The position numbers and the translations under genes were made by a program. A stretch of 64,000 nt of DNA from Lachnospiraceae bacterium (lineage in GTDB: Bacteria > Bacillota > Clostridia > Lachnospirales > Lachnospiraceae): positions 124,001 through 188,000 of the forward strand of contig JAFXXN010000029.1 in the NCBI GenBank assembly GCA_017542245.1, read 5' to 3'. The notes under the pieces are model-generated. The model was not told where the DNA came from. It did not search any database and saw only the letters and a list, made by a program, of their open reading frames with translations. Shown here piece after piece: positions 52,164 through 62,000 of the stretch (its first letter is position 1; each line of letters starts with the position of its first letter).

Positions 52164-55100
52164 ATGCAGAAGCTATCAAGACTTATGATAAAGAATTTAG
52201 CAGCCGATGATATGAATTATTACCGGGGCATATTTCTTTATCGCAGCGGACAGGTAAAGAACATTTCCGTTATAAGAACAACCGGACAGATAAGGATTCA
52301 GGTAAATGATGTTTTTGAATATACGGTTTTGATCGATGACAACGAAGAGGGAGAGATAGTTCATTCATGTAATTGTGCGCATGCGATAAAGGATCATGAG
52401 GGAAGTGCCTGCAAGCATACTATTGCGGGTCTTTTTGCGCTTCTAAAGATACAGGAAAAAGAAAAAATGTCGAAGCTTCCGACTCCGGAGGATAAAAGAG
52501 CATGCTCTGTACTTGATTTTTTCCAGTCACAGGAGGATCTGAATTTCCCAAAGACGGTTTTTCATATAGAACCGGTGATAACTGTATCTGAAATATTGGG
52601 AAGACCTGAGGCGAATGCATTTCTTTCAATAAGAGCCGGTAAGGATAAATTATACAAAGTTCAGACCATAAAGAAGTTTTTAACGGATTATCTTAAACAA
52701 ATTGATATTAATCTCGGAAAAGATTTTACCTTTGTTTCCCGTGAATGCGAATTTGACAGGACTTCGCAGAACATCCTTGATTTTATGCTTGAAATCTACC
52801 AGATTTTCGGTATGGATGAAAGCATAGACAGCAAGAAGATTTTCTTTAAGTCATCCATAGTTATAAATCAGGCACTTCTTATCAAGCTGCTAAATCTGAT
52901 GGGAAGAAATACGTTTACTCTTAACCTGTATGGTAAAAACTACGATAATGTACGTGTTTTTAAAGAAAACCCTAACATAAAATATGACCTGGATATAGTT
53001 GAAGACACTATCATGTTTGATTACAGGGATAAAGAAGCAGTTTTACCGCTTTCAAAGAACGGGGATCTTATATATTATAATGGCGCTGTTTTTATACCTA
53101 CAACGCAGTTTAAAAGAAATTATGCTCCTTTTTTTAATGCTTTGGGAGCAGATAAGCCTGCCTTGCTTTTCAGAGGAGAAAACAAACAGCGTTTTCTTGA
53201 AGAGGTTCTTCCAAAAATCGGTGACAGCATGGATATTGAGATTCCTGAAGAACTTCAGGACAGATATATTTCACCGGAATTTAAAGCAGCTATATATTTT
53301 GACAGGTATAACAACGGTATTAAGGCGGATGTTCATTTTATTTACGATAAATTTGAATTCAGCTGTTTTGAAAATCCAAATTCGGATTATTATATAATCA
53401 TTAGACAGAAAGAAAAAGAAGACCGTCTTAAAGAAAGAATGGAAAACTACGGTTTTGAACCCAGAAGCAATTTTTATCTGTTAAAATCCGAATCTGCAAT
53501 ATATGATTTCCTGCTTAGCGAGAAAAAAGATCTTTTGGAACTTGCGGATATGTATTATTCAGAAGATTTCAGGAGATTAAAGATCAGAACCGGCGGTAAT
53601 TTCAATATCGGACTTCGCGTCAGCAGTAAGATGGACCTTCTCGAAATGAGTTTTGACTTTGAAAACATGAGTCATGAGGAACTCAAAGCTTTATTCAGAG
53701 CATTGAAGGTAAGAAAGAAATATTACAGAATGTATGACGGAAGTTTTATCAATCTCCAGGACGGAGATATGGAAAGACTTTCGGATATACTGGATAATCT
53801 TGGCGTTACATCCAAAAACATAGATGATACAGGTATTAAATTAAGCAAGAGTAATGCGTTTTATCTTGATGACGCCCTTGAAAAGAGCGGATTTAAGGTT
53901 ACAAAGAACGAAGAATTTATTGAATTAATTGACAAAATAACCAATTCAGAGACTCAGAGCTTTGAAATGCCCGATAATATCAATGCTGAGCTTAGGACTT
54001 ATCAGGTACTTGGATATAAATGGATGATGACTCTTGCGTCCAACAGTCTCGGCGGGATACTTGCGGATGATATGGGCCTTGGAAAAACACTTCAGGCTAT
54101 ATGCTACATATCGGGAAAAATCAGGGAATGTGAAGCTCATTTGCATGAACAGTTTTTGATCGTATGTCCGAGTTCGATTATTTATAACTGGATGGATGAG
54201 ATAAGCAATTTTGCTCCGGACATTAAATGTCTTGTAGTAGTGGGAACTCCGCCCGAAAGATGTAAGATGATTGAGAACGGAAAGGATTATGATGTACTTA
54301 TCACATCCTATCCGCTAATGAGAAGAGATGTTCAGTTCTATAAAAAAATCTGCTTCAATACTATTTTTCTCGATGAAGCACAGTTTATAAAAAATGCAGC
54401 TTCACTTAATGCTCAGTCTGTTAAGCAGTTAAACGCTAGGCACAGATTTGCGCTTACAGGCACGCCTATAGAAAACTCTCTTTCGGAGCTTTGGTCACTG
54501 TTTGATTACATAATGCCGAATTTCCTGATGACTCACAGCCGTTTTGTCATGAGGTATGAGAAACCTATCATAAACGGAGATGAAAAAGCAGTATCAGATT
54601 TAAATTCGAGAATAAGACCGTTTATATTAAGACGTATGAAAAAGGATGTTCTTAACGATCTTCCTGATAAGCTTGAGGAAAAGATGCTTACCGATCTCAC
54701 TGATGAACAAAGAAAGGTTTACCTTTCATATATGAGTGAGCTTAAATCCGATATATTTGGCGAGATAAATGAAAACGGAATAGAAAAGAGCAGGATAAAA
54801 ATACTGGCTGCACTTACAAGATTAAGGCAGATCTGCTGCCATCCGTCGACATTCCTTTCAAATTACAAAGGAGGCAGCGGAAAACTTGATCTGCTTATGC
54901 AGCAGCTCAACAATGCCATCGCAAACGGACATAGGACAATTGTATTTTCTCAGTTTACAGGTATGCTGGAGATAATAAGGCATGAACTTGACCTAAAAGA
55001 GATAGAATTCTTTTATCTTGACGGTTCAACTCCGCCTAAGGAAAGACTTAAGATGGTCAAGGAATTTAATGACGGTAAGAATCAGGTCTTCTTGATATCT

Positions 55101-55391
55101 CTTAAAGCAGGCGGGACAGGACTTAACCTGACCGGTGCCGATACGGTAATACATTATGATCCCTGGTGGAATCCTGCTGTTGAGGAACAGGCAACCGACA
55201 GAGCATACCGTATAGGTCAGATGAATGATGTTTATGTGCTTAAGCTGCTGACCCGAGGAACAATTGAAGAAAAAATCTATAAACTTCAGCAAAAGAAAAA
55301 AGAGCTCCTTGACTCTGTCATAACATCAAACGGTGTGTTCATTGATTCCTTGACAAGAGAAGAGCTCGAAGATATTTTTTCATATAATTAG
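52164..55391 (+). CDS. SNF2-family DEAD-like helicase with SWIM zinc finger
   Basis: About 1075 residues. A SWIM zinc finger (CNCAHAIKDHEG, then ACKHTIAG; residues ~69-92) is followed by a bacterial SNF2-associated region, then the SNF2 ATPase: LADDMGLGKTLQA, LDEAQFIKN, LTGTPIENSL, and the helicase C domain VFSQFTGMLE, LKAGGTGLNLTGAD and DRAYRIGQ. It is probably a DNA-translocating remodeller linked to repair or transcription; the cellular role is not defined. ATG 52164 is six bases from GGAGG; ATG 52161 is also possible. The longer frame starting at 52020 overlaps trhP by 140 bases and is rejected. It overlaps the convergent yerC by four bases. Confidence 0.92.
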   Translation: MQKLSRLMIKNLAADDMNYYRGIFLYRSGQVKNISVIRTTGQIRIQVNDVFEYTVLIDDNEEGEIVHSCNCAHAIKDHEGSACKHTIAGLFALLKIQEKEKMSKLPTPEDKRACSVLDFFQSQEDLNFPKTVFHIEPVITVSEILGRPEANAFLSIRAGKDKLYKVQTIKKFLTDYLKQIDINLGKDFTFVSRECEFDRTSQNILDFMLEIYQIFGMDESIDSKKIFFKSSIVINQALLIKLLNLMGRNTFTLNLYGKNYDNVRVFKENPNIKYDLDIVEDTIMFDYRDKEAVLPLSKNGDLIYYNGAVFIPTTQFKRNYAPFFNALGADKPALLFRGENKQRFLEEVLPKIGDSMDIEIPEELQDRYISPEFKAAIYFDRYNNGIKADVHFIYDKFEFSCFENPNSDYYIIIRQKEKEDRLKERMENYGFEPRSNFYLLKSESAIYDFLLSEKKDLLELADMYYSEDFRRLKIRTGGNFNIGLRVSSKMDLLEMSFDFENMSHEELKALFRALKVRKKYYRMYDGSFINLQDGDMERLSDILDNLGVTSKNIDDTGIKLSKSNAFYLDDALEKSGFKVTKNEEFIELIDKITNSETQSFEMPDNINAELRTYQVLGYKWMMTLASNSLGGILADDMGLGKTLQAICYISGKIRECEAHLHEQFLIVCPSSIIYNWMDEISNFAPDIKCLVVVGTPPERCKMIENGKDYDVLITSYPLMRRDVQFYKKICFNTIFLDEAQFIKNAASLNAQSVKQLNARHRFALTGTPIENSLSELWSLFDYIMPNFLMTHSRFVMRYEKPIINGDEKAVSDLNSRIRPFILRRMKKDVLNDLPDKLEEKMLTDLTDEQRKVYLSYMSELKSDIFGEINENGIEKSRIKILAALTRLRQICCHPSTFLSNYKGGSGKLDLLMQQLNNAIANGHRTIVFSQFTGMLEIIRHELDLKEIEFFYLDGSTPPKERLKMVKEFNDGKNQVFLISLKAGGTGLNLTGADTVIHYDPWWNPAVEEQATDRAYRIGQMNDVYVLKLLTRGTIEEKIYKLQQKKKELLDSVITSNGVFIDSLTREELEDIFSYN

Positions 55392-55699
55392 TTTTCGGCA
55401 GTATCATCTGACTTTTTCTGAAGTCTGCTGAAAATCATATCATAGCCGTCATTACCGTAATTTAAGGATCTGTTTACACGGCTTATGGTGGCAGTTGATG
55501 CACCGGTTTTTTCAGCGATCTCAAGATATGTCTTTCCTGAACGGAGCATGGCGGCAACTTCAAAACGCTGGGACAGTGACAGGATTTCGTTTATGGTGCA
55601 TACGTCTTCAAAGAAGGTATAGCATTCTTCTTTAGATTTTAAGCATAATATGGCATCAAAAAGCTGATCAACTGCTTCGGTATGGATTTTTTTATTCAT
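55388..55699 (-). CDS. yerC: YerC/YecD family TrpR-related protein
   Basis: 103 residues of the TrpR-like YerC/YecD family (COG4496). LFDAILCLKSKEECYTFFED, INEILSLSQRFEVAAML and the helix-turn-helix KTYLEIAEKTGASTATISRVNRSL are typical. It is a small DNA-binding protein of unknown targets. The nearest ribosome site, GGAGG, is ~27 bases before the ATG with a GGCAAA/TTTGCC hairpin between them. It converges on the SNF2 gene. Confidence 0.88.
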   Translation of the reverse strand: MNKKIHTEAVDQLFDAILCLKSKEECYTFFEDVCTINEILSLSQRFEVAAMLRSGKTYLEIAEKTGASTATISRVNRSLNYGNDGYDMIFSRLQKKSDDTAEN

Positions 55700-55754
55700 A
55701 GTTTTGACAGGGCAAAAATTTGCCTTCCTCCTGATTATGATTTATCTGTGTAAG

Positions 55755-55783
55755 ATTTTACAACTTTAAAGAACTAAAGTCAA
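55755..55783 (-). promoter_or_regulatory. Promoter of yerC
   Basis: On the minus strand TTGACT (55783-55778), 17 bases, TAAAAT (55760-55755). It overlaps the upstream region of rlmD, which diverges. Confidence 0.65.
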
Positions 55784-55821
55784 GTATTTTGAAAGGAATT
55801 ATTATTTTTTGGTAAAATTTA

Positions 55822-57231
55822 ATGGGAAGTTTAAAAAAAGGACAGGAATATACCTGTAAAATACTCAAGACCACGTATCCCGACAAAGGAATTGCAGAAT
55901 GCGAAGGTGAGAAGATTGTTGTTAAGGGTGTTTTGGAAGGTCAGACTGTCAATCTGAGAGTAACAAAAGTAAGAAACGGAAGATATGAAGGGAAAGTTCT
56001 GTCCGTTATTGAAAAATCGCCATTAGAGGTGAATGAGCCTTTCTGTCCTCATTTTGAAAGCTGCGGAGGATGTGCATATCAGAGATTAAACTATAATGAT
56101 CTGCTGAACCTTAAGGCCGGTCAGGTCAAAGATATCATAGACAGTTGCGTGGATTATGAGTACGAATTTCTGGGCATAGCTCCAAGTCCGAATGACAAAG
56201 GTTACAGAAATAAGATGGAATTCTCTTTCGGAGATTCCGAAAAGAACGGAGAACTAACATTAGGCCTTCATAAACTTGGCAGCTTTTATGATATTCTCCA
56301 GATTACTGATTGTAAGATAACCAATGAAGATTATAACAGCATAGTGAAGTTTACAATCGGATTATGCAGGAAGTGGGGATTATCATATTGTCATAAGATG
56401 TCACATAAAGGATATCTGAGACATCTTCTTATAAGACGTGCCGCCACAACCGGAGAGATCCTTGTAAGCCTGATCACTACTTCACAGTGGCTTATATGTG
56501 CGGATAGTGAAGATAAACAGTTTGAATCAGATTTCCTTAACGAATTTAAAGAAGGACTTCTTTCTTTGGATCTTAATGGAAGTATTGTAGGAATCCTGCA
56601 TATGATAAATGACGATCCTGCGGATGCTGTTAAGGCAGATAAGACTGAAGTTATACATGGCAAAGATTTCTTTTTTGAGGAGATTTTAAGCCAGATCTTT
56701 AAAATCACAACATTCAGTTTCTTTCAGACAAATTCGTTTGGGGCTGAAGTATTGTACGGAATCGTCAGGGATTTTGTCGGAGATATGAAAGATAAGAGTA
56801 TCTTTGACCTCTATTCCGGAACTGGAACCATTGCTCAGGTTTTGGCCCCTGTTGCAAAAAAGATTACCGGTGTTGAGATAGTTGCCGAAGCGGTTGAATC
56901 AGCCAAGATGAATGCTGCACTGAATAATCTTTCTAACTGTGATTTTATATGTGGGGATGTATTAAAAATCCTGGATGAATTGACAGACAAGCCTGACATA
57001 ATAGTACTCGATCCGCCGAGGGAAGGAATACATCCTAAAGCACTTGATAAGATAATAAAATTCGGTGTAAACAGGATAGTATATGTATCATGTAAACCTA
57101 CAAGTCTTTCAAAAGATCTTGAGGTACTTAATGAAAACGGCTATCGAGTGAAAAAAGTTAAGTGCTGCGATATGTTCCCTTGGACAAGGCATGTTGAAAC
57201 TGTGTGTTTGCTTGAAAAATGTGAGAGTTAA
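55822..57231 (+). CDS. rlmD: 23S rRNA (uracil-5-)-methyltransferase RlmD/RlmCD family
   Basis: 469 residues. An N-terminal TRAM domain (GQEYTCKILKTTYPDKGIAE) is followed by the cluster motif CPHFESCGGCAYQRLNY, SAM motif DLYSGTGTIAQVL, VLDPPREGIHP and the catalytic Cys in VYVSCKPTSL. In Firmicutes RlmCD methylates 23S U747 and U1939. A TAAAAT box (55813-55818) paired with TTGAAA at 18-base spacing ends only three bases before the ATG, and no good ribosome site lies between, so either the mRNA is nearly leaderless or another promoter is used. Confidence 0.92.
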   Translation: MGSLKKGQEYTCKILKTTYPDKGIAECEGEKIVVKGVLEGQTVNLRVTKVRNGRYEGKVLSVIEKSPLEVNEPFCPHFESCGGCAYQRLNYNDLLNLKAGQVKDIIDSCVDYEYEFLGIAPSPNDKGYRNKMEFSFGDSEKNGELTLGLHKLGSFYDILQITDCKITNEDYNSIVKFTIGLCRKWGLSYCHKMSHKGYLRHLLIRRAATTGEILVSLITTSQWLICADSEDKQFESDFLNEFKEGLLSLDLNGSIVGILHMINDDPADAVKADKTEVIHGKDFFFEEILSQIFKITTFSFFQTNSFGAEVLYGIVRDFVGDMKDKSIFDLYSGTGTIAQVLAPVAKKITGVEIVAEAVESAKMNAALNNLSNCDFICGDVLKILDELTDKPDIIVLDPPREGIHPKALDKIIKFGVNRIVYVSCKPTSLSKDLEVLNENGYRVKKVKCCDMFPWTRHVETVCLLEKCES

Positions 57232-57254
57232 TAATATGAAAAGGATGTGATATT

Positions 57255-57950
57255 ATGAAAACAAAAACTAAAAAGATACTTATGACTATTGCCGGAATAG
57301 CATCGGTTGCGTGGCTGGTTGTTGTTATGACTGTCGATGTCGGAGCTGTCGGACCCAAAGGGACAAAAGTAGGTCTTTCTCTTATCAACAGTTCTTTCCA
57401 TGACCTTTGGCATTATGATGATGTTGGAAACGCACTCTATAATAATTACAACATATTCTGGTACAATGTAACCAAATATATAGGTGTGCTTTCACTTGCA
57501 TGTGTTGGAGCCTTTGGATTGATCGGTCTGTACCAGCTTATAAAAAGAAAAAGTCTTCTGAAAGTTGACAATTGTATCCTTGCACTGGGTGGATTATACA
57601 TTGTAGTACTTGCTTTTTATATCTTTTTTGAAATTGTGATAATAAATTACAGACCTGTTATTATGCCCGATGAAACAATGCCGGCAGCGTCATTCCCGTC
57701 TTCACACACGATGTTAACCATTACGGTAATGGGCAGCATAATGATACTTCTCAAAAACTACATAAAAAAGACATTATTAAGAATGTCAATCCAGTTTTTC
57801 TGCCTGATAGTTATAATTACCATGGTGCTTGGAAGATTTATCTGTGGCGTTCACTGGTTCTCGGATCTTATAGGCGGTATACTTATAAGCCTTTTCCTTT
57901 TGGCAGCATACTCAATATTTGCTAAGAATAAAGAAGAATCGAAAGCATGA
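57255..57950 (+). CDS. PAP2-family membrane phosphatase
   Basis: 231 residues with about six membrane segments. NYRPVIMPDE stands for the KxxxxxxRP motif region, PSSHTML is motif 2 and GRFICGVHWFSDLIGG motif 3 of type 2 phosphatidic acid phosphatases. The substrate is likely a lipid phosphate such as undecaprenyl or phosphatidylglycerol phosphate. It follows rlmD by 23 bases with AAGGATG before the ATG and may be in the same transcript. Confidence 0.87.
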   Translation: MKTKTKKILMTIAGIASVAWLVVVMTVDVGAVGPKGTKVGLSLINSSFHDLWHYDDVGNALYNNYNIFWYNVTKYIGVLSLACVGAFGLIGLYQLIKRKSLLKVDNCILALGGLYIVVLAFYIFFEIVIINYRPVIMPDETMPAASFPSSHTMLTITVMGSIMILLKNYIKKTLLRMSIQFFCLIVIITMVLGRFICGVHWFSDLIGGILISLFLLAAYSIFAKNKEESKA

Positions 57951-57985
57951 TGCAACAATTTTGAAGATGCGGAGGCGTAAAATAG

Positions 57986-59686
57986 ATGGTACTGTGGTTT
58001 TATGATGTGTCATTTATCATTTCTGTGATATTGGCTTTTGTATATATGTATATGTACCATAAACATTTTAATGTTTATTTCTCTCTTATCTTTGCTTTTG
58101 TTCCTATACAGCTTTTGGGGTACTGTCTTATCGGAAGAGCTCAGAATCTGGCCGAAGCAGTTTTTGCCACGAAGGTAATTTATCTTGGTGCATGCTTTTG
58201 TCCGCTCTTTCTGCTGCTTATCATACTGAATCTATGCCATATCAGATTGCATAAAATGGTTACGATTTTTTATTTTTTGATAAGCTTTGTAGTATTCATG
58301 TCCGTTTTGTCCATAGGATACAGTGATCTGTATTATTCTGATATTTCATTTGAAACAGTCAACGGGTTAGGTATACTTAGGAAGAACCAGTACGGTCCGA
58401 TGCATACCGTTTTTTACATAGCGATAATTGATTATTCATTGGACAGTATATTTGCTTTGGTGTACAGTTTTGTTAAAAAGCGTGATGTTTCAAGGAAAAT
58501 AGTCTATCTGCTTTTTACTTCGGAAATGGTTTCGCTTGTAACTTTTTTCGGGGGAAGATATCTTGTTTCAAAGGACTTTGAATTAACGCCATTGGCTTAT
58601 TTGGCCAGTGAAGTACTGTATCTGCTGATAATTCACAGAATATGTCTTTATGATACTACCGAAATTGCAATGGAATCGATCGCCGAAAAAGGTGCTACAG
58701 GATTTATATCTTTTGATTTTAAATATAATTATCTTGGGAGTAATGAGACAGCCAGAAGTATTTTTCCGGAACTTAAGAAACTTACTGTTGACAAGCCGGC
58801 TTCGAGAAGTGATCTGATTAAGAGAACCTGTTTAAAATATATAGATATTTTTAAAGAAGATGAAAATAAGGATAAAAATCATTATAAAAGAGGAGACAAG
58901 ATCTATCTTGTAGATGTCAATTATCTTTTTGACGGGAAACAAAAAAAGGGATATCAACTGGTAATAACAGATGACACCAAGGACCAGAAGTATATCTCTC
59001 TGCTCAATAAATTTAATACTTCTTTAAAAGAGCAGGTAACCAGAAAAACAAATCACATTGTTGAAATGCATAACAACCTGATCATGAGTATGGCAATGAT
59101 GGTTGAAAGCAGGGATAATTCTACAGGAGGCCATATCAGAAGAACAAGCGAATGTGTCCGCCTGCTTATTGAAGAGATCAAAAAGAACAATGTGTTTAAC
59201 CTTTCCGAAGACTTCAGAAAAAACATTATAAAAGCGGCTCCAATGCATGATCTGGGGAAGATTGCCGTTGACGATGTTATTTTACGTAAACCGGGTAAGT
59301 TTGAGCCTGAGGAATTTGAAAAGATGAAGAAACATGCTGAAGAGGGTGCAAGAATAGTTCGTGAAATCCTGAAGTCTACCGATGATGCCGATTTTAGGAT
59401 CATAGCCGAAAATGTTGCTCATTATCATCATGAAAGATGGGACGGTTCAGGATATCCGGAGGGACTTAAGGGTGAGAAAATCCCTATAGAAGCACGCATA
59501 ATGGCAGTTGCGGAAGTATATGACGCTTTGGTCAGCAAACGTGTTTATAAGGACAGTATGTCATTTGAAAAGGCAGATTCAATCATCATGGAGGGGATGG
59601 GGAAACACTTTGACAAAAGGCTTGAGCCCTTCTATGTTGCAGCCAGGCCGAAGCTTGAGGAATACTATAGGTCCTTTGGACAATAA
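57986..59686 (+). CDS. HD-GYP domain protein with N-terminal 7TM sensor
   Basis: 566 residues. The first ~225 residues form seven membrane segments of the histidine-kinase N-terminal 7TM type. A PAS-like segment (~235-340) is followed by a short coiled coil and the HD-GYP domain: GGHIRRTSEC, MHDLGKIAVDD (His421, Asp422) and HHERWDGSGYPEGLKG. It is a candidate c-di-GMP phosphodiesterase (to pGpG or GMP) controlled by an external signal. The promoter is unclear; GGAGG precedes the ATG. Confidence 0.9.
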   Translation: MVLWFYDVSFIISVILAFVYMYMYHKHFNVYFSLIFAFVPIQLLGYCLIGRAQNLAEAVFATKVIYLGACFCPLFLLLIILNLCHIRLHKMVTIFYFLISFVVFMSVLSIGYSDLYYSDISFETVNGLGILRKNQYGPMHTVFYIAIIDYSLDSIFALVYSFVKKRDVSRKIVYLLFTSEMVSLVTFFGGRYLVSKDFELTPLAYLASEVLYLLIIHRICLYDTTEIAMESIAEKGATGFISFDFKYNYLGSNETARSIFPELKKLTVDKPASRSDLIKRTCLKYIDIFKEDENKDKNHYKRGDKIYLVDVNYLFDGKQKKGYQLVITDDTKDQKYISLLNKFNTSLKEQVTRKTNHIVEMHNNLIMSMAMMVESRDNSTGGHIRRTSECVRLLIEEIKKNNVFNLSEDFRKNIIKAAPMHDLGKIAVDDVILRKPGKFEPEEFEKMKKHAEEGARIVREILKSTDDADFRIIAENVAHYHHERWDGSGYPEGLKGEKIPIEARIMAVAEVYDALVSKRVYKDSMSFEKADSIIMEGMGKHFDKRLEPFYVAARPKLEEYYRSFGQ

Positions 59687-59774
59687 AATACAAAAAAAAT
59701 ATATATTTTTATAGACATTTTCTCTTGATAATAGTAGAATATTTTTATGACTAAACTTTAAAGGGGAGAAGTAT

Positions 59775-61847
59775 ATGAGCAGTTTGAAGGAGTGTTATTC
59801 CGATTATTTTAAAATCGGTGTTGCGTGCGAAAAAATACATGATTTCTTTACTAATAATGAGATAGGAAATTCTGCTAAGGAAAATCTGATCTTACAGGAA
59901 TTTAACAGCATGACTTTTGCAAATGAGCTTAAGCCGGCCTACAATATGGGATGGAATTCATCTGAAGCACGTGAAGACTATCTTCCATTTGTCATAAATG
60001 AAAATGCTAAAGCAATGCTTGATTTTGCAAAAAGCAATGGAATGAAAGTCCGTGGGCATGTTCTTGTATGGCACAGCCAGTGCGCCAAAGAGGCGTTCTG
60101 TAAGGGGTATGAGCCTGTTACTATCCCTACGGATCCGGAACTCCTTAAAGAAAAGCCTTTCATGAAGAATTTTGAAAAGCTTGATCCTGTGTGTTTTGTT
60201 GACAGAAACACCATGCTCAAACGTCTCGAGAGTTATATCAAATCTACTATAGAATATTTCTACAGAGAAGGCTATGCAGATACGGTTTATGCATGGGATG
60301 TTGTTAATGAAGCTATAGAACTTAATGACAAACAGCCGACAGGACTCAGAAACAGTTACTGGTATCAGATTATCGGTGACGATTTTATATACTGGAGTTT
60401 TAAATTCGCAAAAGAAGCAGTATATGAGTATTCAGTAAAATATGCATCTAAATACGGAGTGTCATCGGAAAACCTGACAGAACTTAAAAAAATCAGACCG
60501 CTTCTTTTCTATAATGATTATAATGAGTTCCATCCTGATAAAAAGAAAGCAATAATAGACGCTCTTGAGAGACGTACATACGATCATGGCAGCATTTTAG
60601 GCGAAAGAATTATTGACGGCATAGGAATGCAGGGTCATATCAGTGATAATAACAATATTGACGAGTATATAGATGCCCTTATGGATTATTCCCGTATAGT
60701 TGATGTTGTTCATATTACCGAGCTGGATGTAAAATGTACATGTATCAATGTTAATGCGGAATATTATCAGGCTGTATTTTATAAGAAGTTTTTTGAAGCT
60801 CTTATAAAAGCGAAAAAAAACGGATCAAAACTTGAATGCGTTACTTTCTGGGGACTTACGGATGATAATTCATGGATCAGAGGAGCAAATCCGTTACTGT
60901 TCCATAAAGACCTCAGCCCTAAAAAGTCTTATTATGCACTTAAATATGCTATTTCGGGAGAAAGTCTTGGAGAACCCGAAAAGATAGTTATTAACCTTGA
61001 GGACAGAAAATTTGATTTCGCGCCTGTTAACGGTGAACCTGTAAAGCTTGAAGATATCGGGTTTAAGACCAGAGGGTTCGCACATATTACTGTTCAGGAT
61101 AAGGTTGTCCGCAGCGGGTCATATGCACTTGCGCATGAGATAAGATTTGACGACTGGAGCAGTATCAGTTTTGATGTATCAGACTTTATCGGGCAGACAA
61201 TAGATGTATCGGCATGGGTAAAGAGTCCTGCAAAGAGCGTTACTATCAGTGCTGATATAGAGGGAGTATTCCCTATTGTTGCAGAAGGCACAACAGGCGG
61301 AGATGACTGGGTAAAGATTGAAGGAAGATATAAAGTACCTGCTGATGTTCATTCTATGTTCCTGTTCTTCGGTACTAAAGAAAAAGAAGAGGGTAAATTC
61401 AGCGCAATTTATGTGGATGAAGTGGAAATAAAACTCGTAGGTCTTACTGAGAGTTTCGAAGAGAGCACAAATATTGCCTCTATACGTGGTATGGGACATC
61501 TTCCGACTCTTATTGTTACGGATAAAGAAGCTCATACTGCAGGCGGACATTCACTTATGGTAACACGTCAGGTGAAGGACGCTACCGTTAAGTTTAACAT
61601 TTCATCTTATATCGGAAAGAAAATCAGGATATGTGCATACGTTAAGACCAAAGATAATGTGATTACGCTGGGAATTGACGGATCTGAACCGGTAGAGCTT
61701 GTATCGGAAAGATCGGTACAGGATGGATGGACATGCCTTGATGCGCTGACAGTACTTGACAGTAATATGAATTCTGCCGAATTCTATATCGAAACTGACG
61801 GCAATGCTGATTATTACATAGACGACATACTGGTTTCAATGGCTTAA
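59775..61847 (+). CDS. GH10 xylanase without signal peptide, with two C-terminal CBM_4_9-like modules
   Basis: 690 residues. The GH10 barrel (residues ~1-395) has VRGHVLVWHSQC, acid/base Glu179 in WDVVNEA and nucleophile Glu316 in ITELDVK. Two carbohydrate-binding modules of the CBM_4_9 type follow (~415-555 and ~560-690; SGSYALAHEIRFDDWSSI, GGHSLMVTRQVKDATVKF). There is no signal peptide or membrane segment, so it is probably cytoplasmic and acts on imported xylo-oligosaccharides, as described for some Butyrivibrio GH10 enzymes. AGGGGAGAAG precedes the ATG. Confidence 0.93.
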   Translation: MSSLKECYSDYFKIGVACEKIHDFFTNNEIGNSAKENLILQEFNSMTFANELKPAYNMGWNSSEAREDYLPFVINENAKAMLDFAKSNGMKVRGHVLVWHSQCAKEAFCKGYEPVTIPTDPELLKEKPFMKNFEKLDPVCFVDRNTMLKRLESYIKSTIEYFYREGYADTVYAWDVVNEAIELNDKQPTGLRNSYWYQIIGDDFIYWSFKFAKEAVYEYSVKYASKYGVSSENLTELKKIRPLLFYNDYNEFHPDKKKAIIDALERRTYDHGSILGERIIDGIGMQGHISDNNNIDEYIDALMDYSRIVDVVHITELDVKCTCINVNAEYYQAVFYKKFFEALIKAKKNGSKLECVTFWGLTDDNSWIRGANPLLFHKDLSPKKSYYALKYAISGESLGEPEKIVINLEDRKFDFAPVNGEPVKLEDIGFKTRGFAHITVQDKVVRSGSYALAHEIRFDDWSSISFDVSDFIGQTIDVSAWVKSPAKSVTISADIEGVFPIVAEGTTGGDDWVKIEGRYKVPADVHSMFLFFGTKEKEEGKFSAIYVDEVEIKLVGLTESFEESTNIASIRGMGHLPTLIVTDKEAHTAGGHSLMVTRQVKDATVKFNISSYIGKKIRICAYVKTKDNVITLGIDGSEPVELVSERSVQDGWTCLDALTVLDSNMNSAEFYIETDGNADYYIDDILVSMA

Positions 61848-61918
61848 TAAAAGGAAATAAACAGAGGCTATTTTGCTGTTTGCAAGGAGATAGTTCATAA
61901 TATTTTCAAATTTTGGAC

Positions 61919-61947
61919 TTGTCTACAAAAAAACAATATGCTATAAT
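61919..61947 (+). promoter_or_regulatory. Promoter of the SPFH gene
   Basis: TTGTCT (61919-61924), 17 bases, perfect TATAAT (61942-61947). Confidence 0.75.
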
Positions 61948-61950
61948 GAA

Positions 61951-61970
61951 CTTCGGATGGAAATCCGAAG
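61951..61970 (+). promoter_or_regulatory. Perfect 8-bp hairpin at the predicted 5' end of the SPFH mRNA
   Basis: CTTCGGAT-GGAA-ATCCGAAG starts four bases after the -10 box, so it would lie at the extreme 5' end of the transcript. It may stabilise the mRNA or be an operator dyad. A strong AAAGGAG follows before the ATG at 62001. Confidence 0.5.
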
Positions 61971-62000
61971 GATTTCAAAATCGAAAGGAGAAAAAATAGT

